From positions 62,001-126,000 of the forward strand of contig NZ_FMWX01000005.1 in NCBI RefSeq assembly GCF_900103265.1: DNA of 64,000 bases, in the 5' to 3' direction. The notes beneath the pieces are model-generated. The model did no database searches. It had not been told where the DNA came from and saw only the letters and a program-made list of their open reading frames with translations. The stretch is from Sphingomonas sp. NFR15. Lineage in GTDB: Bacteria > Pseudomonadota > Alphaproteobacteria > Sphingomonadales > Sphingomonadaceae. This document shows, one piece after another, positions 28,150-37,577 of the stretch. Made by a program: the position numbers and the translations under genes. The first letter of the stretch is position 1; every line of letters begins with the position of its first letter.

Positions 28150-29358
28150 TTATTTCTCCGTGGGAGCGGGGTCGGGGGGCGGTGCCGCGCCGGGTGTCCA
28201 GCGTTTGTCGGCGGGGAAGATGTCCGCCTGCGTGCCGTTGACGGCGGTGCCATACGCCGGATTGGGCAGCATGAACCAGCCATGCCCCCAGAGCAGATAG
28301 ATTTCGCGGCCCGCCGTGAGCTGGCGCCGTTCCGACAGGGTGATGTCGCCAGCGTTGAACAGGTCGCTGAAATCGCCGAGCTGATCGCCGACCATCGCGA
28401 TCACGCAGTAATGGACCGAGATGTCCTGGCGGCGGGCGTCCTTGCCGTTGCCGGTGCTGCCGCTGTCGCCTTTCAGCCACAGGTTGGTGCCATAAGCGAC
28501 CGGGCCGACGCCGAGGCCGTTGAGCATCGCGGCGGTCTTGTCCGCGTTCGCGCCCGAGCGGTTGCTGTTGAAGATCACCTCGACATGCGCGTCGCGCGCG
28601 ACCTTGATCGCTTCCGCGACGCCGGGCGCGAGTGACACCGCCTTGCTGCCCGAACGTTCCCACGCTTCCCAGCGTGCCGCGCTGTAGCCGCCGCCCGCGG
28701 CGAGGCTCGCCTGTTCGAAGCCGAGGTTGAACACCACCGTCTCGTCGATATCGAACACGACCGCCATCGGCTTCTGGTCGCATGGCAGGAAGCTCGGATT
28801 CTGGAGCGTCGCGCCGGGCGCGAGCACGACCGAATGGACGATATGCCCGATCGCGCGATCCGAGGTGACGCCGAGCAGATAGTTTTCGAGCGCGATATAG
28901 GTCTGCAGATATTGCGCCGCCGCCTCGCCCGAGCCGTAGAGATATTGCATCCCCGCCGGCACCGCCGTGGTGGCGCGGGGCGCGGGCGGCGGCGGGGCGG
29001 CCCCGCGCTTGCGCCTGCGCGGCGCGACATAGGTGCGCGACGCGGACGGCGTCTCGTCGTCCTGCGCGGACGCCTGCTGGAGCGCGATGTCGGTGCCGCC
29101 GCCGGGCTGGAGCATCGCCGCGTGGATCGGCGCGGGCGCGGTCTCCGGGCCCGCGAAGGCGGCGGGGATCACCGGCGGCGCGCTCGCGGCGGCGCTGGCA
29201 TAGGCGGCGAGATCGGTGTCGGTCTCGATCCGCCCGTTGAGGCGCGCGTCATAATGGCGCCGCCCCATGATATCGGCCGCCATCGGGATCGCCGCGGCGC
29301 AGCCCTGTAACAGCGCCAGTGCCGCCAGCGACCCCGTGAGGGCGAGGAGTCGCTTCAC
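28150..29358 (-). CDS. HAD-family (class B/e(P4)-type) acid phosphatase lipoprotein
   Basis: A 402-residue lipoprotein. The signal peptide ends in the lipobox LLQGC (Cys near 20). A low-complexity Ala/Pro-rich region follows, with a basic stretch [12 protein letters not shown] near residue 118. The HAD domain carries [14 protein letters not shown] (both catalytic Asp, near 203), NSNRSG as motif II and GDQLGDF as motif IV. This is the subfamily IIIB layout of the 5'-nucleotidase lipoprotein e(P4). It should hydrolyse phosphomonoesters at the cell surface or periplasm. The position between scoA and scoB, with a GTGA overlap to scoA and a 1-bp gap to scoB, is unusual. GTG start at 29358. Confidence 0.85.
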   Translation of the reverse strand: MKRLLALTGSLAALALLQGCAAAIPMAADIMGRRHYDARLNGRIETDTDLAAYASAAASAPPVIPAAFAGPETAPAPIHAAMLQPGGGTDIALQQASAQDDETPSASRTYVAPRRRKRGAAPPPPAPRATTAVPAGMQYLYGSGEAAAQYLQTYIALENYLLGVTSDRAIGHIVHSVVLAPGATLQNPSFLPCDQKPMAVVFDIDETVVFNLGFEQASLAAGGGYSAARWEAWERSGSKAVSLAPGVAEAIKVARDAHVEVIFNSNRSGANADKTAAMLNGLGVGPVAYGTNLWLKGDSGSTGNGKDARRQDISVHYCVIAMVGDQLGDFSDLFNAGDITLSERRQLTAGREIYLLWGHGWFMLPNPAYGTAVNGTQADIFPADKRWTPGAAPPPDPAPTEK

Positions 29359-30059
29359 GCAGCGCGTTCCCGGACGGTGCGGAATTCGATCTTCTTGTCA
29401 TAGGGGCTGCCGACGATCAGCCGCTGCACGTAGATGCCGGGCAGGTGGATCGAATCGGCGCCGAGGCTGCCGACCGGCACGATCTCCTCGACCTCGGCGA
29501 CGCACACCTTGCCCGCCGTCGCCATCGGCTGGTTGAAGTTGCGCGCGGTCTTGCGGAAGATCAGATTGCCGGTGCTGTCCGCCTTCCAGCCCTTGATGAT
29601 CGCGAGATCGGCACGGATGCCGCGTTCGAGGATATAGTCCTCGCCGTCGAAGCTCTTCACTTCCTTGCCCTCGGCGACGAGCGTGCCGACGCCGGTCTTG
29701 GTGTAGAAGCCGGGAATGCCCGCACCGCCCGCGCGGCAGCGCTCGGCGAGCGTGCCCTGCGGGCAGAATTCCACCTCGAGCTCGCCCGAAAGATACTGCC
29801 GCTCGAACTCCTTGTTCTCGCCGACATAGGAGGAGATCATCTTCTTGACCTGGCGGGTGCGCAGCAGCTTGCCCAGGCCCTCGCCGTCGATGCCGGCGTT
29901 GTTGCTGGCGATGGTGAGATCCTTGGTGCCCGCGTCGCGGATCGCGTCGATCAGCCGTTCGGGGATGCCGCAGAGGCCGAAGCCGCCCGCGCAGATCGTC
30001 ATGCCGTCCTGAAGCAGCCCCTCTAAAGCGGCGGCGGCGTTCGGGTAGAGCTTCTGCAT
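29355..30059 (-). CDS. scoA: 3-oxoacid CoA-transferase subunit A
   Basis: A 234-residue alpha subunit of the CoA-transferase completed by scoB. Motifs are [58 protein letters not shown] and [20 protein letters not shown] at 30059 follows TTGGAGGGACACGC; the frame is open 17 codons further upstream without a better site. It heads the leftward operon scoA-phosphatase-scoB-esterase-epimerase, all with overlaps or short gaps. Its promoter must lie in the 147 bp shared with the divergent BlaI gene. Confidence 0.95.
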   Translation of the reverse strand: MQKLYPNAAAALEGLLQDGMTICAGGFGLCGIPERLIDAIRDAGTKDLTIASNNAGIDGEGLGKLLRTRQVKKMISSYVGENKEFERQYLSGELEVEFCPQGTLAERCRAGGAGIPGFYTKTGVGTLVAEGKEVKSFDGEDYILERGIRADLAIIKGWKADSTGNLIFRKTARNFNQPMATAGKVCVAEVEEIVPVGSLGADSIHLPGIYVQRLIVGSPYDKKIEFRTVRERAA

Positions 30060-30152
30060 GCGTGTCCCTCCAACATCCGGCGGATAGGGGTGCGGTGCAG
30101 CACTGGTCAAGAGACGCGCGCAGGATTCGCCGCGACGGCACGCCGCCGATCT

Positions 30153-30190
30153 TGACTACACCCGTAGTCAGTGCGATTACACGTGTAGTC
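30153..30190. promoter_or_regulatory. BlaI-type double operator over a promoter
   Basis: Two 16-bp dyads: GACTACACCCGTAGTC (30154-30169) and GATTACACGTGTAGTC (30175-30190). The second fits the known BlaI/MecI operator pattern KATTACANNTGTARTY. Centres are 21 bp apart, two helical turns. TTGACT (30153-30158) would be the -35 of a rightward promoter, with the -10 region under the second dyad, so BlaI binding should repress its own operon. The divergent scoA promoter could also be affected. Confidence 0.8.
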
Positions 30191-30206
30191 ATTACGGGAG
30201 CGAGTC

Positions 30207-30575
30207 GTGGCCGAACGGATCAGCGATGCCGAACATGCGGTGATGGAGGTGCTGTGGGACGATAGCCCGCTCACCGCGCAGGACGTTGCCGAACGGATCG
30301 CGCCGGGGCGCGACTGGTCCGCCAACACCGTCAAGACGCTGCTCGGCCGGCTGCTCGCCAAGAACGTGATCGCGCACGAGGCCGATGGCCGGCGCTATCT
30401 CTATCGCCCGCTGGTCGCGCGCGAAGATTATGTCGAGGGCGAATCGCGGCGGCTGATCGACCGGCTGTTCGGCGGCAGGCTCACCCCGCTGGTCGCGCAT
30501 CTTGCCGAGCGCGATGCGCTGTCCGCGCAGGACATCACCGAGATCGAGGCGCTGCTCAAGGCGCTCAAGCCATGA
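30207..30575 (+). CDS. blaI: BlaI/MecI/CopY family transcriptional repressor
   Basis: A 122-residue winged-helix repressor. It has the family N-terminus RISDAEHAVMEVLWDDSPL, the recognition helix region WSANTVKTLLGRLLAKNVIAHEADGRRYLYRP and a helical C-terminal dimer part with SRRLIDRLFGGRLTPLV. In this family the partner M56 protease cleaves the repressor upon signal. GTG at 30207 follows GGGAGCGAGTC. Two BlaI operators lie just upstream, implying autoregulation. It overlaps the M56 gene (ATGA). Confidence 0.93.
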   Translation: MAERISDAEHAVMEVLWDDSPLTAQDVAERIAPGRDWSANTVKTLLGRLLAKNVIAHEADGRRYLYRPLVAREDYVEGESRRLIDRLFGGRLTPLVAHLAERDALSAQDITEIEALLKALKP

Positions 30576-32116
30576 TCGGCTGGGCTCTCGAGGCGCTCGC
30601 CGGCTCGGCCGTGCTGATGGCGCTGGTGATGGCGATCCGCGGGCCGGTGCGCCGCGCGTTCGGGCCGGACGTGGCTTATGCGCTATGGGCGCTGCCGGTG
30701 TTGCGGCTGTGCTTGCCGCCGCTGCCCGAAATGGTGTCCCGAAGCGTGCGCCACGTCGCCGCCCTGCCGGTCGCGCAGGCGAGCGAGCCGGTCACGATCC
30801 TGCTCGCCGCCCCGGCGCGGGCCGCGGCGCGGTCGGTCGGCTGGGACGCGTTCGTGCCGGTCGTAGCGGCGGTGTGGTTGGTCGGCGCGCTCGGCTTCGC
30901 CGGGTGGCATGTGTTCGCGCACCGGCGCTTCTGTCGCGATCTGCTCGACGGCGCCGCGCCTCTGGAGGCGCGCGGCGCGGTGCAGGTGATCGAAACGCCG
31001 GTGGCGCGCGGCCCGCTCGCCTTCGGCATCTGGCGGCGCTACGTCGCCTTCCCGACCGATTTCGGCGCGCTTTATGATCCCGCCGAGCGCGATCTCGCGC
31101 TCGCACACGAACTCGGCCACCATGCGCGCGGCGATCTCGTCGCCAACTGGATCGCGCTGGCGGTGCTCGCGCTGCACTGGTTCAATCCGCTCGCCTGGTA
31201 CGCTTTCCGCGCATTCCGCACCGATCAGGAAGTGGCGAACGACGCGCGCGTGCTCGCCGGCCGGCCCGCGATCACCCGTCACACCTATGCCTGCGCGATC
31301 CTGAAGGCGGCGCATGGCGGCGCGGTGTCGGCGGCATGCCACCTCCACACCATCGACGATCTGAAAGGGAGACTGAGGATGCTGACCACCCGCCGCATTT
31401 CCCGCGTCCGCCTCGCCGGCGGCAGCGCAGCCGTCGCGCTGCTCGGCGTCGCCGCCTTGGGGCTGACCGCTTCGGGCACGCAGGCCGCCGAGCATGTCCG
31501 AACGCGGGTGAAGACCGTGACCGGGATCGATATCACGTCGTTCGATTCGATGCCGACGATGGCCGCGCTCGCCCCAGCGTCGTCCCGCGTGCCCGTCATC
31601 CCGCCAGCGTCGTCGCATGTGCCGGTCATGCCGCCGGCTTCGTCGGAGGTGCCGGTCGCTCCGCTGGCGCCGTCCGACGTGGCGATCGCGCCGGTCGAGC
31701 CGCCCGTGTCACCGCTTTCCCCCGTCGAGCCCGTGCCGCCGGTGCCGCCGATCGCGGTTTCAAGCCGGGATTGGCACGACATGCGCGATATTGCCGCCGA
31801 TGTGCCGCGCGTGACCTCCGCCCATTGCGGCGGTCCCGACCGGCCGACCGTCATCCGCGCAGAGCATGACGGCAAGCGCAGCATCACGATCTGCACCGAC
31901 CGGATCGACCGCGCCGCCGCGCGCGGGGCCGCGCTGGCCGCGAACAGCGCGGTGCTCCAGCGCAGCGCCTATCGCTCCGCGCTCGCCGGGCTGCGCCGCG
32001 CACGCGCCAACGTCGCCCACAACACCAATATGCCCGTCGACGCTCGACACCAGGCGCTCGACTCGATCGACGCTTCGCTCGACGAGATCCAGGCCCATAT
32101 CGACGAGCAGGACTGA
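30572..32116 (+). CDS. M56 family (BlaR1-like) membrane metallopeptidase
   Basis: A 514-residue membrane protein. Hydrophobic segments are near residues 4-20, 40-52 and 92-112, and another near 275-300 after the protease domain. The zinc motif LAHELGHHARGD has HExxH at about 179-183, with a downstream Glu-containing helix (DQEVANDAR). This matches the BlaR1/MecR1 protease, but the C-terminal penicillin-binding sensor domain of BlaR1 is absent. Instead, after the last membrane segment there is a 30-bp minisatellite-encoded Pro-rich stalk (residues 335-374) and a charged helical tail with a Cys pair (SAHCGGPD, ITICTDR). The sensor may therefore detect something other than beta-lactams. Confidence 0.88.
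   Translation: MIGWALEALAGSAVLMALVMAIRGPVRRAFGPDVAYALWALPVLRLCLPPLPEMVSRSVRHVAALPVAQASEPVTILLAAPARAAARSVGWDAFVPVVAAVWLVGALGFAGWHVFAHRRFCRDLLDGAAPLEARGAVQVIETPVARGPLAFGIWRRYVAFPTDFGALYDPAERDLALAHELGHHARGDLVANWIALAVLALHWFNPLAWYAFRAFRTDQEVANDARVLAGRPAITRHTYACAILKAAHGGAVSAACHLHTIDDLKGRLRMLTTRRISRVRLAGGSAAVALLGVAALGLTASGTQAAEHVRTRVKTVTGIDITSFDSMPTMAALAPASSRVPVIPPASSHVPVMPPASSEVPVAPLAPSDVAIAPVEPPVSPLSPVEPVPPVPPIAVSSRDWHDMRDIAADVPRVTSAHCGGPDRPTVIRAEHDGKRSITICTDRIDRAAARGAALAANSAVLQRSAYRSALAGLRRARANVAHNTNMPVDARHQALDSIDASLDEIQAHIDEQD
31574..31693 (+). repeat. 30-bp minisatellite, four units, inside the M56 gene
   Basis: Four tandem 30-bp units encode P-A-S-S-x-V-P-V-x-P three times and a diverged L-A-P-S-D-V-A-I-A-P once. 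The run continues as Pro/Val-rich sequence. It codes for the extracytoplasmic stalk. Because the unit is a multiple of three, copy-number change would keep the frame. Confidence 0.8.
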
Positions 32117-32174
32117 TCGCGTCCGGCTGGGCGCGGACTTGCGTTCCGCGCCCGGCGCCGCCACATCGACCGGC

Positions 32175-33032
32175 ATGGACGCGCAGCACACCGGCACTTC
32201 GCAAGCGCTAGAGCCGCGCGTCGCGCGGGTGCTCGCGCCCAACCCGTCGCCCTTCACCTATACCGGCACGCAGACCTATCTGGTCGGCACCACCGATCTC
32301 GCTGTGATCGATCCCGGCCCCGACCTGTCCGAGCATCTCGACGCGATCGTCGCCGCCATCGCCGGGCGTCCGGTCACCGCGATCGTCATCACCCACACCC
32401 ACCGCGATCACAGCCCGGCCTCGCGCCCGCTCGCCGTGCTGACCGGCGCGCCGATCGTCGGTTGCGCGCCGCTCGTCGTCGCCGACACCGGCCTACGCCT
32501 CGAAGCGGGGTTCGACCCCGATTACGCGCCCGACCGCATCCTCGCCGATGGCGAGGCGGTGGCGGGGCAGGGCTGGACGCTGCGCGCGGTCCATACCCCC
32601 GGCCACACCTCCAACCACCTGTGTTTCGCGCTGGAGGAGACCGGCGCGCTGTTCACCGGCGATCATGTGATGGGCTGGTCGACCAGCGTCGTCGCGCCGC
32701 CCGATGGCGACATGGCCGCGTATATGGCGAGCCTCGACCGGCTGATGCACCGCGAGGACCGTATCTATTACCCCGCCCACGGCGACCCGATCGAAAACCC
32801 GCGCCGGCTGGTGCGCGGCATGATGGGTCACCGCAAGCAGCGCGAAGGGCAGATCCTCCGGCTACTGCGCGAGGGGTCGCGCCCGGTGCCCGACATGGTC
32901 GAGCGGATGTACGCCGGGCTCGATCCCAGGCTGTTCCCCGCCGCCGGCCGCTCGGTGCTCGCGCATCTGATCGATCTGCGCGCGCGCGGGCTGGTGACCG
33001 AGGATGCCGAAACCTGGTCCTATGCCGGTTGA
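32175..33032 (+). CDS. MBL-fold hydrolase with C-terminal winged helix (LACTB2-like)
   Basis: A 285-residue metallo-beta-lactamase-fold protein. Zinc-binding motifs are ITHTHRDHSPAS (HxHxDH near 75), HTPGHTSNH and FTGDHVMGW, then YPAHGDPI. The last 65 residues (QILRLLREGSRPVPDMVERMYAG) form the winged-helix-like extension found in LACTB2-type hydrolases, which are RNases or thioesterases rather than beta-lactamases. No signal peptide is present, so it is cytoplasmic. It follows the BlaI/M56 pair by 58 bp on the same strand, so a shared function in that system is possible. The start ATG at 32175 lacks a strong ribosome site. Confidence 0.87.
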   Translation: MDAQHTGTSQALEPRVARVLAPNPSPFTYTGTQTYLVGTTDLAVIDPGPDLSEHLDAIVAAIAGRPVTAIVITHTHRDHSPASRPLAVLTGAPIVGCAPLVVADTGLRLEAGFDPDYAPDRILADGEAVAGQGWTLRAVHTPGHTSNHLCFALEETGALFTGDHVMGWSTSVVAPPDGDMAAYMASLDRLMHREDRIYYPAHGDPIENPRRLVRGMMGHRKQREGQILRLLREGSRPVPDMVERMYAGLDPRLFPAAGRSVLAHLIDLRARGLVTEDAETWSYAG

Positions 33033-33747
33033 ATCGCCGCGCCCCGCCGCCTGGCTGATCCCCGCGCTGGCCGGCGCGGTCGTGCTGGCGGTGGTGATCG
33101 CGCTCGGGGTCGGCGGCTATCTTGCCTATCAGCGCTATACGGTGCGCTACACGGTCGAGCGCGAGAGCGACGGGCTGGTCGTCTCCAAGGTGGTCGATGC
33201 GCGGCTCGCCGGCGCGACCGATCTGCGCGTCAGCCGCCTGACCGGCACGGTGCAGGCGACCGCCTCCGATACGGGCTGGGGTGGCATCCTGCCCTCGGGG
33301 CTGGTGTTCAAGGCGCCGTTCGAGGCGGATTATTTCGTCGATCTCGCCAAGCTCGATCGCGGCCATTTCTTCTGGAACGCCAAGACCAAGACGCTGATCG
33401 TGACCCCGCCCGACGTGCGCGTCGACAGCGTCAACGTCGACGAAGGCCGTGCGACGGTCGATCAGGCGACCGGCCTCATCGTCACGCGCGGCGCGATGGC
33501 GCGGCTGCGCCAGCGCGCCTCGTCGCGCGCCGCGCAGGTCGTGCGGGGCGAGGCGGGGAGCGCGAAGAACATGGTGCGCGCGCGCGAGAATGCCCGGCGC
33601 GAGATCGCCGATCTGTACCAGCGCCCGTTGACCATCGCGGGCGTCGATGCGCACGTCGTCGTCCAGTTCGAGGGCGAGGGCGGCCGCAACACCGAACAAT
33701 GGGACCGCAGCCGATCGATCGAGGAGATTCTCGCCGAGGGGCGGTGA
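33004..33747 (+). CDS. DUF4230 domain protein, single membrane anchor
   Basis: A 247-residue protein with one membrane segment near residues 17-41 (AWLIPALAGAVVLAVVIALGV), followed by an exported DUF4230 domain whose pattern includes FKAPFEADYFVDLAKLDRGHFFW and LIVTPPDVRVDSVNVDEG. The function of this domain is unknown. The start overlaps the end of the MBL-fold gene: ATG 33004 or ATG 33022 (7th codon) are both possible. The overlap argues for cotranscription with the MBL gene and, by spacing, with the BlaI/M56 genes. Confidence 0.8.
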   Translation: MPKPGPMPVESPRPAAWLIPALAGAVVLAVVIALGVGGYLAYQRYTVRYTVERESDGLVVSKVVDARLAGATDLRVSRLTGTVQATASDTGWGGILPSGLVFKAPFEADYFVDLAKLDRGHFFWNAKTKTLIVTPPDVRVDSVNVDEGRATVDQATGLIVTRGAMARLRQRASSRAAQVVRGEAGSAKNMVRARENARREIADLYQRPLTIAGVDAHVVVQFEGEGGRNTEQWDRSRSIEEILAEGR

Positions 33748-33809
33748 GCGATCCCGGCTGACAACCGCCGCGCGACTCCCTATCTGGGCGCGCGAGGGAG
33801 ACTTTGCGC

Positions 33810-34808
33810 ATGACCGTCCAGACTCAAGACCTGCAAGGACTCGACCTGCGCGCCGAGATCGACCGGCTGCGCAAGGAGCGCAACGCCGTCATCCTCGCGC
33901 ATTATTATCAGAAGGCCGAGATCCAGGATCTCGCCGATTTCGTCGGCGACAGCCTCGACCTGTCGCGCAAGGCGCAGGCGACCGACGCCGACGTGATCGC
34001 CTTCTGCGGCGTGCGCTTCATGGCCGAGACCGCCAAGATCCTCTCCCCCGAGAAGATCGTCGTGCTGCCCGACATGGATGCCGGGTGCAGCCTCGAGGAT
34101 AGCTGCCCGCCCGAGCAGTTCGCCGCGTTCCGCGCCGCGCACCCCGATCACATCGCGCTGACCTACATTAACTGCTCGACCGAGGTGAAGGCGCTCTCCG
34201 ACGTGATCGTCACCTCGTCGTCGGCGGAGAAGATCCTGAGCCAAATTCCGCCCGAACAGAAGATCATCTTCGGCCCCGACAAGAACCTCGGCGGCTATCT
34301 CGCCCGCAAGACCGGGCGTGACATGCTGCTGTGGCCGGGCGTGTGCATCGTCCACGAGGCGTTCAGCGAGACCGAGCTGCTCAAGCTCCAGATCGCGCAC
34401 CCCGGCGCGCCGATCGCCGCGCACCCGGAATGCCCGCCCTATATCCTCGATCACGCCGATTATGTCGGATCGACCAGCGGCATCCTCGCCTTCGCCGATT
34501 CGATGCCCGGCGACACGCTGATCGTCGCGACCGAGCCGCACATCATCCACCAGATGCAAAAGGCCGCACCCGCCAAGACCTTCATCGGCGCGCCGGGTGC
34601 GGACGGCAATTGCAACTGCAACATCTGCCCGTACATGGCGCTCAACACGCTCGAAAAACTGTATATCGCGCTGCGCGACCTCACCCCGCGCGTCGAGATC
34701 GAGGAAGGGCTGCGGCTGCGCGCCAAGAAGAGCCTCGACGCGATGCTGGCGATGGCGTCTGGCACGGTCGGGCTGGGCGACCTGGGGCCGCTGAAAGTCT
34801 CCCAATAA
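33810..34808 (+). CDS. nadA: Quinolinate synthase
   Basis: A 332-residue 4Fe-4S enzyme condensing iminoaspartate with DHAP to quinolinate in NAD synthesis. Signatures are [23 protein letters not shown], the conserved Cys in [12 protein letters not shown], a second in [12 protein letters not shown], and [14 protein letters not shown] near the C-terminus. ATG at 33810 follows GAGGGAG by 9 bp; a TTG two codons upstream is less likely. The next pathway gene in this window is nadC, 3.6 kb downstream, with four unrelated genes between. nadB is not in the window. Confidence 0.96.
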   Translation: MTVQTQDLQGLDLRAEIDRLRKERNAVILAHYYQKAEIQDLADFVGDSLDLSRKAQATDADVIAFCGVRFMAETAKILSPEKIVVLPDMDAGCSLEDSCPPEQFAAFRAAHPDHIALTYINCSTEVKALSDVIVTSSSAEKILSQIPPEQKIIFGPDKNLGGYLARKTGRDMLLWPGVCIVHEAFSETELLKLQIAHPGAPIAAHPECPPYILDHADYVGSTSGILAFADSMPGDTLIVATEPHIIHQMQKAAPAKTFIGAPGADGNCNCNICPYMALNTLEKLYIALRDLTPRVEIEEGLRLRAKKSLDAMLAMASGTVGLGDLGPLKVSQ

Positions 34809-34817
34809 TGCTACACG

Positions 34818-34841
34818 CTCCCCTCCTTCCGGGGAGGGGAG
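34818..34841. terminator. Hairpin downstream of nadA
   Basis: CTCCCCTCC (34818-34826) and GGAGGGGAG (34833-34841) form a perfect 9-bp stem with a TTCCGG loop, 9 bp after the nadA stop. No T-run follows, so it is at best a transcript-stabilising or Rho-assisted end. It resembles one arm of the repeat at 9892 in base composition. Confidence 0.4.
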
Positions 34842-34942
34842 AAGATCTCGCCAAGGTCATCGTCACATCGGCGACAATAAGGCTTGCCTACAGCGATTGA
34901 TCGGCAGAAGACGCGGGACAGTCACTGTGGGGGAGGCTGTCG

Positions 34943-35797
34943 ATGAGCGTGGCCGCTGCCGTTCGGGCGAGCGATATCGTTTCGCGTTTCGCGCCAAGCG
35001 CGAAGGATGCATATAAACAGGCGTTCCAACAGGGCGATGCGCTGCTTGCCAAGAGCGGCATCACCACGCCGCTAAGACTTGCGCATTTCATGGCGCAGGT
35101 GCTGCATGAGACCGGCGGGCTGACCATCCTGGTCGAAAGCGGCGACTATTCCGCCAAGAACCTCGGCGATATGTGGGATTCGGGCAATTGGCACAAATAT
35201 TTCACCAATCGCGCCGCCTGCGTCGAGATGGCGGAGCAGTGCAAGCGCGATCACGGCGTCGCTCTGTTCAGCCTCGTCTATGGCAATCGCATGGGCAACG
35301 GGCCGCCGGCCTCGAAGGACGGCTGGACGTATCGCGGGCGCGGCATTCTCCAGACGACGGGCCGCGCCAGCTACGCCGATTTCGGCAAGCGCTGCGGCGT
35401 CGATTTCTTCGGCCACCCCGATCTCGTCGCCTCGGGCGATCATGCGCTCAAACCCGCGCTCGCCGAATGGGACGACAAGCACTGCAATGCCGCCGCCGAT
35501 CACAATGACATCGAACTGGTGACGAGGCTCGTCAACGGCGGGCTCGTCGGGCTGGCCGGGCGCAGGAAATGGTTCGCGAAGATCTGGCCGTTCGTGATCG
35601 GCGCGCCGCCGGTCGAACATTCGACCGAATTCCGCGTTCAGGCCGCGCTCGATGCCGCCGGGTTCGATTCGGGCGATCCCGATGGCGTGATCGGCGCGAC
35701 CACGCGCGCGGCGATCCTCGGCTATCGCGCCAAGATGAAGCTGCCGCTCACGCCCGCGATCAGCAACGATCTGCTGCTGTCGCTCGGTATCGGCTGA
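34943..35797 (+). CDS. GH19 family lysozyme/endolysin-like with peptidoglycan-binding domain
   Basis: A 284-residue protein. The GH19 domain (1-205) has the catalytic Glu in VLHETGG (residue 56), a second Glu nine residues on (VESGDYS, 65) and the family loop WTYRGRGILQTTGRASY. The C-terminal 70 residues (VQAALDAAGFDSGDPDGVIGATTRAAI) are a PG_binding_1 repeat. There is no signal peptide, as in phage endolysins released through a holin. It may be a domesticated prophage lysin, although no other phage gene is visible. ATG at 34943 follows GGGGGAGG. Confidence 0.9.
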   Translation: MSVAAAVRASDIVSRFAPSAKDAYKQAFQQGDALLAKSGITTPLRLAHFMAQVLHETGGLTILVESGDYSAKNLGDMWDSGNWHKYFTNRAACVEMAEQCKRDHGVALFSLVYGNRMGNGPPASKDGWTYRGRGILQTTGRASYADFGKRCGVDFFGHPDLVASGDHALKPALAEWDDKHCNAAADHNDIELVTRLVNGGLVGLAGRRKWFAKIWPFVIGAPPVEHSTEFRVQAALDAAGFDSGDPDGVIGATTRAAILGYRAKMKLPLTPAISNDLLLSLGIG

Positions 35798-35857
35798 TCC
35801 CGCCGCGGCGCGCACGCCGCGCGTGACAAGTCCCGAGAGTGTCGCCAAACTGTCATC

Positions 35858-35868
35858 AGGAGGTGATC
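35858..35868 (+). promoter_or_regulatory. Full-length Shine-Dalgarno AGGAGGTGATC
   Basis: AGGAGGTGATC is complementary over 11 bases to the usual bacterial 16S rRNA 3' end (GATCACCTCCT). GGAGG ends 5 bp before a TTG that is in frame with the following gene, and no ATG or GTG lies at a better distance, so this site decides the start at 35869. Confidence 0.75.
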
Positions 35869-36399
35869 TTGGCGACTCAGTCTCTCTCCCGCACCGAAAC
35901 GCGGCCGGTGGCGATCATCGACTTCGCGGCGTCGTGCCTGCCCGAAGCGGGGGAATCCTATCCGATCGAGGTCGCGCTGGCGAAGGTCGATGGCAGCACG
36001 CGAAGCTGGCTGATCCGCCCGGCCGCCGAGTGGCGATATTGGGACTGGTCGCCCGAGGCCGAGCATCTCCACGGTATCAGCCGCACGATGCTGTCCGAGC
36101 GGGGGCAGCATCCGCAGCAAGTCCTGGACGAATTGATGGCCGAGGCCGCCGGCTGCGAAGTCTATGCCGATTGCGATCTCGACGCCTATTGGCTCGAGGT
36201 GCTCGCGCAGGCGTGCGGCTGTGCCGCGCCGTTCCGGGTGCGGTATCTGGGCGAATTGCTGTGCGCGCGCGGCGTGTCGCGCGGGGATGTCGTCGCGGCG
36301 CTCGATCGTGCCGGGCGGCTGTTGCCGTCCGAGCCTGTCGCGCGTGGCGACGCGAGCCGGCTCGCGCTCGCGGTGCGGTTGCTCGCCCCCGTGGGCTGA
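35869..36399 (+). CDS. DEDD-type exonuclease-like protein, degenerate active site
   Basis: A 176-residue protein with the RNase H-like exonuclease pattern: PVAIIDFAASCLPEAGESYPIEVALAK, then LDELMAEAAGCEVYADCDLDAYWLEVL and a C-terminal GDASRLALAVRLL. In active DEDD exonucleases the first motif is D-x-E (often DFEAS or DxEAS in relatives); here it is D-F-A, so one metal ligand is missing. The Exo III His of H-x4-D is also not obvious, with VARGDA in its place. The fold is likely kept but catalysis is doubtful. It may act as a binding protein or be decaying. Translation starts at TTG 35869 behind an 11-base Shine-Dalgarno sequence. Confidence 0.7.
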   Translation: MATQSLSRTETRPVAIIDFAASCLPEAGESYPIEVALAKVDGSTRSWLIRPAAEWRYWDWSPEAEHLHGISRTMLSERGQHPQQVLDELMAEAAGCEVYADCDLDAYWLEVLAQACGCAAPFRVRYLGELLCARGVSRGDVVAALDRAGRLLPSEPVARGDASRLALAVRLLAPVG

Positions 36400-36448
36400 A
36401 CCGGGGGTCCTCCGCCCGAACGGCCTCCGCTTGCATCAATGTGGTCGC

Positions 36449-37549
<1,101 letters not shown>

Positions 37550-37577
37550 CCGTATCCGCACAGCACAGGAGATCATC

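Noticed and set aside
32175-33032. A beta-lactamase controlled by BlaI/BlaR1.
   Set aside because: The protein has no signal peptide, carries the winged-helix tail of LACTB2-type hydrolases, and the M56 protein lacks a penicillin-binding sensor.
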